DNA from: Nitrososphaerota archaeon
Lineage (GTDB): Archaea > Thermoproteota > Nitrososphaeria > Nitrososphaerales > UBA183
Assembly (NCBI GenBank): GCA_029784825.1
Contig: JAFMAU010000038.1
Location: 1 to 16,991 of the forward strand
Direction: 5' to 3'
DNA: 16,991 nt
How positions within the stretch are numbered: the stretch's first letter is position 1; the number at the start of each line of letters is the position of its first letter. Under the pieces are notes generated by a model. The model was not told the DNA's origin. It made no database searches and worked only from the letters and a program-made list of their open reading frames with translations. The translations under genes and the position numbers were made by a program. Below, in pieces: positions 7,261-13,813 of the stretch.

Positions 7261-7952
7261 CTTTCCCTGGGGTTGGAGCCGCCTGCGGGCTCGACGACGT
7301 CGGCGAACCACGGGGTCCTCCCACCCACTCTCAGCCTCGGGACTGCGGGGACCTTCAGAACGAAGGAAGATATCGCCATGACGACTGCGAGCTGGATGAA
7401 GTTGAACACAGCGGTGAAGGCCAATACCAAGATGAGGGCGTTCGAGGCGGTTAGCCCTATGCCCACCGCGGCGAACGGCGCGGCGAGGAACCCTTCGATC
7501 GCCGGGAGGCCGTAAAGATAGACGACCAGATAGAAGTTCGGGATGGTCATTACGGCCGCGCGCACCATGCCGCCGAACACCGTGCTCCACCCGGCGACCC
7601 GGCCGAAACTCGTCCTCCCGCCCCGTGACGCGACCCTCGTCCCAGCCCAAAGCCCGGCCACGGTCGAAAGGAGGGCGAACAGCTTCAGCAACGGTCCGAC
7701 TGGGACCTGCTGTCCGAACATCATGAGGCCTGCGAATTCCACGAAGGATGAGACCAGCGCCGGCGCGGGTCCGAAGATGAAGAAGGCGAGTATTATCGCC
7801 ACCTCCCCCACGTCGAACTGGAGGTACGGTATCAGGGGGAAGTTGAGCCCGAGGGCCTGCGATCCAGCCGCGAGAAGTATGGCCAAAGCGCTGAAGATGG
7901 CGCTGCCTGCGATGGCCGGTGTGTCGAGACGTCCGCGTGAAACGCCGCCCAT
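7254..7952 (-). CDS. ribU: ECF transporter riboflavin-binding S component (RibU-like)
   Basis: The 232-residue membrane protein has about six hydrophobic segments. Its core (about residues 38-80, FPLIPYLQFDVGEVAIILAF and the following FGP) matches the RibU pattern of a Pro-rich loop, an aromatic-x-x-Asp motif and a hydrophobic helix ending in Gly-Pro. RibU binds riboflavin outside the cell and releases it inside with EcfT and two EcfA, all encoded directly downstream. The substrate assignment is reinforced by the divergent gene, a riboflavin kinase fused to a DNA-binding domain. The ATG at 7952 is chosen because a TATA-like box lies 26 nt upstream, giving a leaderless mRNA; an open frame to 8114 would run through the promoter and into rbkR. 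The extended Arg-rich C-terminus is hydrophilic. Confidence 0.87.
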   Translation of the reverse strand: MGGVSRGRLDTPAIAGSAIFSALAILLAAGSQALGLNFPLIPYLQFDVGEVAIILAFFIFGPAPALVSSFVEFAGLMMFGQQVPVGPLLKLFALLSTVAGLWAGTRVASRGGRTSFGRVAGWSTVFGGMVRAAVMTIPNFYLVVYLYGLPAIEGFLAAPFAAVGIGLTASNALILVLAFTAVFNFIQLAVVMAISSFVLKVPAVPRLRVGGRTPWFADVVEPAGGSNPRERR

Positions 7953-7974
7953 GAAAGCCGCCGTTCCCGGTATC

Positions 7975-7982
7975 GTTATAAC
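7975..7982. promoter_or_regulatory. Palindromic TATA box, probably shared by ribU and rbkR
   Basis: GTTATAAC is a perfect palindrome centred 26 nt from the ribU ATG (minus strand) and about 32 nt from the rbkR ATG (plus strand). It is the only good TATA candidate in the 58-bp divergent gap. One TBP site could therefore serve both directions, with direction set by flanking elements; this is inferred. Confidence 0.6.
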
Positions 7983-7983
7983 G

Positions 7984-8001
7984 CTTTGGTAGCTACCAGA
8001 G
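7984..8001. promoter_or_regulatory. Candidate RbkR operator (palindrome) between ribU and rbkR
   Basis: The perfect 12-bp palindrome TGGTAGCTACCA occupies 7987-7998. Beyond one mismatched pair, two further symmetric pairs (CT at 7984-7985, AG at 8000-8001) extend it to 18 bp. It lies beside the shared TATA box, between it and the rbkR start, where a bound dimer would block the promoter. RbkR proteins are dimeric HTH regulators that commonly bind near riboflavin genes, so this is the obvious candidate operator. I did not compare it with published RbkR motifs. Confidence 0.6.
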
Positions 8002-8010
8002 GACTTGTAG

Positions 8011-8724
8011 ATGCCGAAGCCGCCACCGGTCGCCAGCTCTGGACAACTTGCTACGCTGCTGCACCTTGCGAAGTTAGGCGCCGTCCGGTCGTTCACGAAC
8101 GTCACCACCGGCATGCTCGGCGAAGCGATGGGGCTCAGCCAGCAGGCGGCCTCTCTGCGCCTTGCCGAGCTTCAAAGGGCAGGGCTGGTCGAAAGGGCGC
8201 ACTCCGGGAGGGGGCTCGCGGTCCGGCTCACAGACAGGGGGCTCGACGCCGTCGAGACCTTCCTAGCCGACGTCGGCGCTAACATGGAGAGAGGGAAGAA
8301 CACGCTGGGCTTCAGGGGGATGGTGTTCACGGGGCTGAAGGAAGGAAGGTATTACATCTCGCTCGCAGGATACAAGGAAGGGTTCACCGGAGCGCTCGGC
8401 TTCGTCCCCTTTCCAGGGACGCTCAACCTGAGGCTCGCCAACGAAGCCATGGTGGATCAGAGGCGGCGGCTCGACCTGCTGAAGGGGTTGGAGGTCCCCG
8501 GCTTCGCAGACGGGATGAGGTCGTACGGGCCAGTGAAATGCTTCCGGGCAAAGATCGCAGGGAAGCACCCCGGCGGCGTCTTGGTCATAGAAAGGACCCA
8601 CCACGACAACTCTGTCCTCGAAGTGATCTCTCCTGTCAACTTGAGGAGGGCCCTCGACCTTGAAGACGGCGACGAGTGCGCCGTCACGGTCTACCTGGGC
8701 GAGGGGTGGGCACGTCGACGCTGA
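8011..8724 (+). CDS. rbkR: RbkR: HTH transcriptional regulator fused to CTP-dependent riboflavin kinase
   Basis: The 237-residue protein has two domains. Residues about 10-90 form a winged helix-turn-helix of MarR-like type, with the recognition region GLSQQAASLRLAELQ and a Gly-Arg wing. Residues about 98-232 are an archaeal CTP-dependent riboflavin kinase. The glycine-rich loop GMVFTGLKEGRYY, the nucleotide/flavin loop FVPFPGTLNLRL (131-142) and the HHDNSVLEVISP segment are all present. In characterised archaea this fusion makes FMN and also represses riboflavin genes. The start is fixed by an in-frame TAG directly before the ATG at 8011. It is divergent from ribU across a palindrome-containing promoter and converges with a second kinase, overlapping it by 41 bp. 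Confidence 0.93.
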   Translation: MPKPPPVASSGQLATLLHLAKLGAVRSFTNVTTGMLGEAMGLSQQAASLRLAELQRAGLVERAHSGRGLAVRLTDRGLDAVETFLADVGANMERGKNTLGFRGMVFTGLKEGRYYISLAGYKEGFTGALGFVPFPGTLNLRLANEAMVDQRRRLDLLKGLEVPGFADGMRSYGPVKCFRAKIAGKHPGGVLVIERTHHDNSVLEVISPVNLRRALDLEDGDECAVTVYLGEGWARRR

Positions 8725-9130
8725 AGGTAACCACGTCTCCGTCTCGCAGTCCAAGCTTGCCCCTGAGATAGGCTGGCGAAATGAGCTCTGCCACGGTCTC
8801 GTTATAGTACGTCACGTCAATGAACAGAAGCGTGACCTTGTCTCCTCGGAGCTCTCCTTCGAAGCAGGTCAGCGCGCTGAACGACTCTCCGCCCAGTGAG
8901 AAGGCTTCAATCTTCACTCCGTCCATGGATCTGATCTCTTCTAGCCTGCGTATTGTCTCCGCTTCTTCGATCTTGACGTTCAGTGTGCCGGGGTACGGTG
9001 CGTAGCCGAGGCACTTCTTGAAGCGTTTCTGATATTCGGGGTGGCCGACGTAGTACTTTCCTTTCCCCATGCCGCTGAAGACCGTCCCGGTCACGGAGAG
9101 GCGCACGCTATCAAGGCCGACGCTGTCCAT
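8684..9130 (-). CDS. ribK: Stand-alone archaeal CTP-dependent riboflavin kinase
   Basis: The 148-residue protein is the same kinase fold as the C-terminal domain of the neighbouring RbkR, without the HTH. Visible motifs are the Gly-rich loop GTVFSGMGKGKYY (15-27), the PYPGTLNVKI loop (46-55) and the C-terminal LRDGD turn (128-132). Family members phosphorylate riboflavin to FMN with CTP. The two copies are clearly diverged: this one has TYYNETVAELISP where RbkR has THHDNSVLEVISP. This is an old paralogue pair, not a recent duplication. Its last 41 bp overlap the 3' end of rbkR on the opposite strand. The ATG at 9130 is the first good start, with divergent transcription from the Nudix gene. 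Either copy could be the main FMN producer. Confidence 0.9.
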   Translation of the reverse strand: MDSVGLDSVRLSVTGTVFSGMGKGKYYVGHPEYQKRFKKCLGYAPYPGTLNVKIEEAETIRRLEEIRSMDGVKIEAFSLGGESFSALTCFEGELRGDKVTLLFIDVTYYNETVAELISPAYLRGKLGLRDGDVVTFSVDVPTPRPGRP

Positions 9131-9145
9131 TTAAAGGCCGATTGG

Positions 9146-9153
9146 CTTATCTA
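9146..9153 (+). promoter_or_regulatory. TATA-like box of the Nudix/IDI-like gene
   Basis: CTTATCTA lies about 28-30 nt before the TTG at 9179, consistent with a leaderless transcript. The same AT-rich patch (TAGATAAG on the minus strand) is only about 20 nt from the ribK ATG, so its use in that direction is doubtful. Confidence 0.4.
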
Positions 9154-9178
9154 GATTCTGCCCTCCGACCGGCGTGCA

Positions 9179-9712
9179 TTGGTCAAGCAGGAGATACTCA
9201 TACTTGTGGACGACGACGACAACCAGATCGGGACGGACACCCGCGAGAACTGCCACTCCGGAAAGGGGAAGAGGCACCGGGCCTACACCGCATTCATATT
9301 CCACGGGGGGAAGATGCTCCTCCAGCAGCGGAGCTCGAAGAAGCTCCTGTGGCCGGGTGCCTGGGACGTCTCATTCACGAGCCACGTCTACCCCGGCGAG
9401 ACGTATCAGCAGGCCGCGTCCCGCAGGGCCGTGGAAGAGCTCGGGGCGAAGGTGGGGGCCCTGACAGACGTCCACTCCTTCGTCTACTTCGCTCCTCAGG
9501 GCGCAAACGCTGAGAACGAGTTCTGCCGCGTGCTTGTCGGAGACTTCGACGGCAAGATATCACCCAACGGCGATGAAATGATGGCTGTCAGATGGGCAGG
9601 CGTCCCCGAAGTGGTGGCTGACCTCAAGGCGCACCCTGACGAATACACTCCGTGGTTCAAGCTGTCCTTCGAAGGGTTCCTCAAGAACCCGGCTGCCAGG
9701 CGCTACTCTTAG
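9179..9712 (+). CDS. Nudix protein of the type I IPP isomerase family lacking the catalytic cysteine
   Basis: The 177-residue protein aligns by eye with type I isopentenyl-diphosphate delta-isomerase over its length. Metal-site equivalents are present: His26, His33, His69, Glu112 and Glu114 (AENEFC), with the Nudix-like helix GETYQQAASRRAVEELG. However, the segment that carries the catalytic Cys in the E. coli enzyme (WPGVWTNSVCGHP) reads WPGAWDVSFTSHV here, placing Thr67 at the Cys position. It may therefore be a Nudix hydrolase that evolved from, or is related to, the isomerase and not an active isomerase. Archaea generally use the unrelated type II enzyme. The TTG start is inferred from a TATA-like box about 30 nt upstream and the absence of an ATG in the first 40 codons. 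It is tail-to-tail with the DHH gene, overlapping by 4 bp. Confidence 0.82.
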   Translation: MVKQEILILVDDDDNQIGTDTRENCHSGKGKRHRAYTAFIFHGGKMLLQQRSSKKLLWPGAWDVSFTSHVYPGETYQQAASRRAVEELGAKVGALTDVHSFVYFAPQGANAENEFCRVLVGDFDGKISPNGDEMMAVRWAGVPEVVADLKAHPDEYTPWFKLSFEGFLKNPAARRYS

Positions 9713-10716
9713 TCGACTTTCTTCAGCTCGCCTAGGAACTCGCTCGCCCTGGCGAGCGTCGCGGCCATCGTCTCGTCCTCCCCCACCCCAGTGGTGAAGG
9801 AGGCTGCCGTCGCATGCCCTCCACCATGACCACCAAGCCTTCTGGCCATCTCCTCAGCTATCTGGGTGCCGAGCTTGATCCCGACCGAGTCGAGAAAACG
9901 CTGCGTGGACCTCAAGCTGACCCTGGTCTCGCCATCTGCCTCTCCTGCCACTACGGCGAAGTCTGCGCCCAGGTATACCAGCGACCTTGCGACGTGAGCC
10001 TGGAACGAGCCCACCAGCGTGGACGCCACCACCCACTTCCCGGCCTTGTAGATCTTAACCCTCTGGGCTCCCTTGAGCTTCGCCAGCACCTCGCCGTAGT
10101 CTGGCTCACTCCTGAGATCCCTCCTCGCCGACGCCAAGTCGGCACCTGAATCGATAAGGCGAACAACCGCCCTCAGTCCTGACCCCCCTGCGATGGTAAG
10201 ATGAGACGAGTCGAACAGTATCGCCTCCAAGAGGGCCTGGGACGTCAGCGCGTCCGGGACGACCCCCTTCGCCTCGAAAAGGGAGAACACGACCTCCGCG
10301 GCAGAAGTCGCCGCTTCGTCGACCAAGACCCGGTCGTAGAGTCCACCGTCCCTCAAAGGGTGATGGTCCACGAGCACTTTGAATCCGCCTCCCCTGGCAA
10401 GCTTGTCTTTCCACTCGTTCAGGAGCTCCTCGTCGCCTACGTCCACGGCCACGTAAAGGTCGTAGTCCCCGTCCACTTCCCCTTCAACGGTCCTATGCGG
10501 GAACTTCACGCTCAACTTCGCGGTAAGGGTCGTCATCCCGCCAGGAGTCACCACTTCGACTTCGCACCCGGGGGCCAGAGACCTGATGAGAGACGAGGCG
10601 GCGAAGGCGGAGAGGTAGGCGTCTGCGTCCGCGTTCCTATGGCATATCACTGCCGCGCGACGAAGTCGCGCCGGCTCCACAAACGGGAACTCCTTTAGCT
10701 CAGAATCACTTGTCAA
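9709..10716 (-). CDS. DHH/DHHA1 family phosphoesterase
   Basis: The 335-residue two-domain protein belongs to the RecJ/nanoRNase superfamily of Mn-dependent phosphodiesterases. The DHH domain has HRNADADAY (26-34), a second metal Asp near 92 in VAVDVGD, and VDHHP (116-120). The C-terminal DHHA1 domain carries the substrate-binding GGHGGGH (295-301). Members degrade short oligonucleotides, single-stranded DNA or cyclic dinucleotides; which applies cannot be decided. It is a frequent companion of the archaeal exosome cluster, so RNA end-processing or nanoRNA removal is plausible. It follows pfdB by 13 nt. The TTG at 10716 gives the fullest protein. A GTG at 10680, with an AAGGAG motif about 10 nt ahead, would give a protein 12 residues shorter and may be the true start. 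Confidence 0.9.
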   Translation of the reverse strand: MTSDSELKEFPFVEPARLRRAAVICHRNADADAYLSAFAASSLIRSLAPGCEVEVVTPGGMTTLTAKLSVKFPHRTVEGEVDGDYDLYVAVDVGDEELLNEWKDKLARGGGFKVLVDHHPLRDGGLYDRVLVDEAATSAAEVVFSLFEAKGVVPDALTSQALLEAILFDSSHLTIAGGSGLRAVVRLIDSGADLASARRDLRSEPDYGEVLAKLKGAQRVKIYKAGKWVVASTLVGSFQAHVARSLVYLGADFAVVAGEADGETRVSLRSTQRFLDSVGIKLGTQIAEEMARRLGGHGGGHATAASFTTGVGEDETMAATLARASEFLGELKKVD

Positions 10717-10729
10717 GGGGCGCGACGGG

Positions 10730-11110
10730 TCAAGCGTCCCCAGGGGGCTGCGACTGCGGCTGCCTCGCCTTCACGGATTCGTCGATCTTGGCCTGCAGGT
10801 CCTTGAGGCTCTCCCTGAACCTCGTCTCCTGCTTCGCCAGGACCATCTTCCTCGTGTTCGCAAGCTCTTTCTTCTCGCCGAGCTCCTTCACCACGTCCTC
10901 CTTCTTCACCTTGACTAGGAGGTTCCCCGCGAACTTGTAGACCGCTTCCGTGTCTGCCGCTTTCACGAGCTCCTCCAGCGCCTTTTCGGTCTCGCTCAGT
11001 TCGAGCTCCACCTGCTGCTTCTGGGCCATCACTGCCTGCAGGTTCTGCTGTGCCTGGTCGTACCTTGCTAGCTGCTCCCTGAGAAGAGGCGGAAGTTCGG
11101 GCTGGCTCAT
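10730..11110 (-). CDS. pfdB: Prefoldin beta subunit
   Basis: The 126-residue protein has the prefoldin beta layout. An N-terminal helix (about 8-50, Gln- and Leu-rich heptads) and a C-terminal helix (about 75-115) form the coiled coil, separated by the beta-hairpin region with AVYKFAGNLLVKVKKEDV. Archaeal prefoldin is an alpha2beta4 jellyfish-shaped holdase that passes unfolded chains to the thermosome. The C-terminus ends in a Gln/Pro-rich tail. It is the second-last gene of the exosome-proteasome cluster. It is separated from the pcc1-like gene by 45 bp that contain a good TATA box, so it probably also has its own promoter. Confidence 0.95.
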   Translation of the reverse strand: MSQPELPPLLREQLARYDQAQQNLQAVMAQKQQVELELSETEKALEELVKAADTEAVYKFAGNLLVKVKKEDVVKELGEKKELANTRKMVLAKQETRFRESLKDLQAKIDESVKARQPQSQPPGDA

Positions 11111-11136
11111 GCTTCGATTTCGCGACCGTGGTATCT

Positions 11137-11145
11137 ACTTAAAGC
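11137..11145 (-). promoter_or_regulatory. Internal promoter (TATA box) for pfdB and the DHH gene
   Basis: On the minus strand GCTTTAAGT lies about 30 nt upstream of the pfdB ATG at 11110, in the only sizeable gap of the cluster. The spacing predicts a very short or absent leader. Confidence 0.55.
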
Positions 11146-11155
11146 CTTTCGACTT

Positions 11156-11374
11156 TCAGACGGCTCCCCTGATTATGTCAAGGACGGCCTTGGCCCTGTC
11201 GGCCACTTCTCCGGGCTGCTCTCCTTCGATCCTCACTTCGCAGCTCCCGCGGTAGAACGTCGCCGAGGGGATTGCTTCCTTGATCTTCTCCCTGACTTCT
11301 TTGTCGGCCCTGAAGACTATCTTCAGCGCCACAGAAGCGATGGGGCTATCTCGACTTTGTTTGGGCGAGGTCAA
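11156..11374 (-). CDS. pcc1: Pcc1-like KEOPS complex subunit
   Basis: The 72-residue protein resembles Pcc1, the small dimeric subunit of the KEOPS complex that makes t6A37 on ANN-decoding tRNAs. It shows a beta-strand (SVALKIVFRADKEV), a helix, two strands (ATFYRGSCEVRIEGE) and a C-terminal helix (VADRAKAVLDIIRGAV). The position between rpl37ae and pfdB is where Pcc1 occurs in many archaeal exosome clusters. It is slightly shorter than usual and diverged, so the identification rests partly on context. The start is uncertain. The TTG at 11374 overlaps rpl37ae by 29 bp and keeps the first strand. A GTG at 11332, 13 nt after the rpl37ae stop, would give only 58 residues. Confidence 0.7.
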   Translation of the reverse strand: MTSPKQSRDSPIASVALKIVFRADKEVREKIKEAIPSATFYRGSCEVRIEGEQPGEVADRAKAVLDIIRGAV

Positions 11375-11570
11375 AAGCGCCGCCGGCTACGGTGTAACCG
11401 CACGACTTGCACTTCCAGATGCCAGAGGAAGTCCTCGCGAGCCTCCGGCTCGAGCAGGACGGGCACTCCCTGGAGGCTTTCAGCGTTCGAAAGACACGTG
11501 CATACCTCTTCCTGAGCGTGCCGCCGTACTTCGCCCCGAGACCCTTTATGTTCTCCCTGGCCTTCGGCAC
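11346..11570 (-). CDS. rpl37ae: Large-subunit ribosomal protein L37Ae (eL43)
   Basis: The 74-residue zinc-ribbon protein of the 50S subunit shows two CxxC pairs: CPSC at 36-39 and CKSC at 54-57. A basic N-terminal tail (GTLRKRYARVFRTL) and the family's GIWKCKSCGYTVAGGAF ending are also present. The GTG start shares one base with the rrp42 stop (TAGTG). Downstream the frame of the pcc1-like gene overlaps its end. In many archaea rpoP, encoding an RNA polymerase zinc-ribbon subunit, follows here; it is missing in this window. Confidence 0.95.
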   Translation of the reverse strand: MPKARENIKGLGAKYGGTLRKRYARVFRTLKASRECPSCSSRRLARTSSGIWKCKSCGYTVAGGAFDLAQTKSR

Positions 11571-12382
11571 TACTTCGTCGCCTCTTTGATCTGGGCACGG
11601 ATCTCTTTGCCGATCTTTATCGAAAGGTCAGCTGCCTGGAGCACTTGGGCGGGAGAGATCGTGCTCGCTTCGCCCTTCTGGCTGGCGCAGACGTTCCCAC
11701 CGTCTTCCGTGGTTATCGTGATCCTCATCTCCATGGCTGCCTCCTCTTCTGCGCTCGGGTCTACGACAAGGGCGTCACCTATCCTCGCGACAGTGACCGA
11801 GACCGGCGTCTTCTCCACTGGGACTGGGATCCACTCGTCCGTCGCCTCAGCCTTGTCGTCCTTTATGACATACTTCTTCATCTTCGCAGTCCTCAGGGCA
11901 GACACAACCGCGTAGCTTGTCGCATCGAAGAGGTTTCCGTCGACGTTCATCACGTTGCAGTCGACGAAGATCGCGATGACTGACTTCCCACTTACCAGGT
12001 TGAGCTTCCCCAAGTCGACCATCTTGGACTCCCGTATCCCTCTGTCCACCACCCTTGCGAGCTCGATGGCCTCCTCGCTCGGGGGCCCTGGCTCGGCGTA
12101 GGGGGACGACAGGGGCAGGATCTCAGCGTTGACCATGAGTATGCCTTTGTCCGGGGTGTCAGGGAAAGGCGTCCCGGTGGCGATCTTCACCCCGGCGATG
12201 ACCTGACTGTTCCCGAGGTTCACCCTGGCCGACCCGTTCGCCTTCGGGATGATCCCTGTCTCGATCTTCAATTCCCTGTGCTGATCCAGGGCCCTTCCGT
12301 CAGCGCGCTTCCCGCTCGCCAGCAACTGCACCATCTGCGCCTTGCGGATGGTCTCTATCACGTAGTTCTTCTTCATCGACAT
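11570..12382 (-). CDS. rrp42: Exosome subunit Rrp42
   Basis: The 270-residue RNase PH-fold protein alternates with Rrp41 in the hexameric ring of the archaeal exosome, which degrades and tails RNA 3' ends by phosphorolysis. Rrp42 is the structural partner and lacks the catalytic Asp pair, but contributes to the RNA path. Typical segments are LASGKRADGRALDQHR near residue 21, GVKIATGTPFPDTPDKG, and DGNLFDATSYAVVSAL in the second half. The start ATG directly follows the rrp41 stop (TAGATG), with GGAGG about 10-15 nt upstream inside rrp41. An ATG two codons later is the alternative. Length is normal for the family. Confidence 0.97.
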   Translation of the reverse strand: MSMKKNYVIETIRKAQMVQLLASGKRADGRALDQHRELKIETGIIPKANGSARVNLGNSQVIAGVKIATGTPFPDTPDKGILMVNAEILPLSSPYAEPGPPSEEAIELARVVDRGIRESKMVDLGKLNLVSGKSVIAIFVDCNVMNVDGNLFDATSYAVVSALRTAKMKKYVIKDDKAEATDEWIPVPVEKTPVSVTVARIGDALVVDPSAEEEAAMEMRITITTEDGGNVCASQKGEASTISPAQVLQAADLSIKIGKEIRAQIKEATK

Positions 12383-13144
12383 CTATTCCGACCCCTCCTC
12401 AACTTCGAGCGTCTTCGCTTCCCCCCCGAAGTAACGGGCATTGAGAGCGGCTTTCTGCATCGCGTTCACCTGCTTGCCCTTCGCTATCGCGAGCTCGAAG
12501 GCCTTTTGGAACTGCTCCCTTGTGTAGATGCCATCGACCTGGAGGAGGCTAACCAGTCCCAGCGTTGGCATGATCGCCACAGGCATGTCTCCGCTTCCTT
12601 CCTTGTCTTCGGTGTCGTCAAGGTCTGCCACCACTGTGTCGTTGATTATGCCGCACGAGCACCCCACTACGAGGTCCCTCATGTTGATGCCTGCATCTGC
12701 GAGCGCCAGTGAAGCTGCGGTGATGCCCGCAACCCTGGAGCCCCCGTCCGACTGGAGCACTTCTACCCACACCTCGATCGCCGTCCGCGGGTAGTCCTCG
12801 ACGATGACGGCGGGCACGAGCGCTTCGCGTATCACCTTCGATATCTCTATCTCACGCCTCGATGGCGCCGGGTTCTTCCTTTCGTCTACCGAGAAGGGAG
12901 CCATGTGATAGCGGCACCTCAGCAGGGCCCTGTCAGGGAGCACCTGGTGCTTCGGGTGCACTTCTTTCGGTCCGTACACTGCCGCCATTATCTTGTTCTT
13001 GCCCCACTCTATGTAAGCGGAGCCGTCGGCGTTCTTCACGAGCCCTACCTGGATGCTGATGGGTCTGAGTTCGTCCCATTTCCTTCCGTCGCGCCTAACG
13101 CCCGACCCGTCGATCAGCTTGGTCTTACCTTCACCCACTTGCAC
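12383..13144 (-). CDS. rrp41: Exosome catalytic subunit Rrp41
   Basis: The 253-residue RNase PH-fold protein carries the phosphorolytic active sites of the exosome ring. The RNA-binding Arg pair lies in SRREIEISKVI (about 96-97), the phosphate-binding segment SDGGSR at about 132-137, and the catalytic acidic pair at Asp180 and Asp186 in the TEDKEGSGDMPVA segment. It degrades RNA with phosphate and, in reverse, adds A-rich tails with nucleoside diphosphates. The GTG start at 13144 overlaps the 3' end of rrp4 by 14 bp; a second GTG two codons later is possible. The C-terminus ends in an acidic tail. Confidence 0.97.
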   Translation of the reverse strand: MQVGEGKTKLIDGSGVRRDGRKWDELRPISIQVGLVKNADGSAYIEWGKNKIMAAVYGPKEVHPKHQVLPDRALLRCRYHMAPFSVDERKNPAPSRREIEISKVIREALVPAVIVEDYPRTAIEVWVEVLQSDGGSRVAGITAASLALADAGINMRDLVVGCSCGIINDTVVADLDDTEDKEGSGDMPVAIMPTLGLVSLLQVDGIYTREQFQKAFELAIAKGKQVNAMQKAALNARYFGGEAKTLEVEEGSE

Positions 13145-13811
13145 TCCCTCCCAGGTATGCGTCGACGCGTGGCATCAGGTCCGCTGAGTGAGCCTCCTCG
13201 TCCACCATCTTGATGGCCGTTGTCGCCTTCACGACCCCCTCGGGCGTGCCATTCACCACGACCACTCCGTTCTGTCCTACCCTTATGTCGCAGCCGGTCT
13301 TTTCGCTTATCAGGTTGATCATCGCTCCCCTCTTTCCTATCAAACGGGGCACCTTTGTCGGTGCTATCTTAATGATTTCCCCAGAGTCGACCCTGCCGTA
13401 GCCCTCTCCCCGTATGCTGAGCTGAGGGTCCCTGGACCTCTCGGAAGACTCGATGCGGCATCCGATCAGGTCCCCCACGCCGAACTTGCTCGACAGGTCG
13501 TGAGTGGCTGGCGAGAACTCCCTCCCGAATACGAAGGAGGCGGGCAGGAAGCCGGTGAAGCATGAGTTGATGTCGACCACCCAGCCGAAGCCGTTGACGT
13601 CGACGACCTTCCCTATCACTTCGTCGTCTGTCCGCGGAAGGTATGGGCCAGTAAGCGGGTTCAGCTTGATCCCCTCTTGCCCGACCTCTGCGAGACCGAC
13701 CCTGAGAGCAATGTACTCTTCCCCACGCTTCTCGACGAAGTCTCCGTATCTGAGGTTCCCTCTGGCTATGACGTCGCCCGGGATTACCTGTTTCCTTTCT
13801 ATCATTGGCAT
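13131..13811 (-). CDS. rrp4: Exosome RNA-binding cap subunit Rrp4
   Basis: The 226-residue protein has the three domains of Rrp4: an N-terminal beta domain (about 7-58, containing VIPGDVIARG), an S1 domain (about 63-135, GKVVDVNGFGWVVDI) and a KH domain (about 145-205) with the loop GKRG at 159-162. Three copies cap the Rrp41/Rrp42 ring and feed RNA into the chamber. The ATG at 13811 lies 2 nt after the sdo1 stop, and the 3' end overlaps the rrp41 start, so the ring and cap are translated as a block. Confidence 0.97.
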   Translation of the reverse strand: MPMIERKQVIPGDVIARGNLRYGDFVEKRGEEYIALRVGLAEVGQEGIKLNPLTGPYLPRTDDEVIGKVVDVNGFGWVVDINSCFTGFLPASFVFGREFSPATHDLSSKFGVGDLIGCRIESSERSRDPQLSIRGEGYGRVDSGEIIKIAPTKVPRLIGKRGAMINLISEKTGCDIRVGQNGVVVVNGTPEGVVKATTAIKMVDEEAHSADLMPRVDAYLGGSASG

Positions 13812-13813
13812 TT

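Noticed and set aside
7953..8114. Extended N-terminus of RibU
   Set aside because: Would run through the shared promoter and palindrome and into rbkR; the extension is not hydrophobic and not typical of S components.
9179..9712. Annotation as a genuine type I isopentenyl-diphosphate isomerase
   Set aside because: The catalytic Cys position is Thr, so the activity should not be assumed.
11346..11374. rpoP between rpl37ae and the pcc1-like gene
   Set aside because: I looked for a second zinc-ribbon frame there; there is no space and no CxxC pair apart from those of L37Ae.
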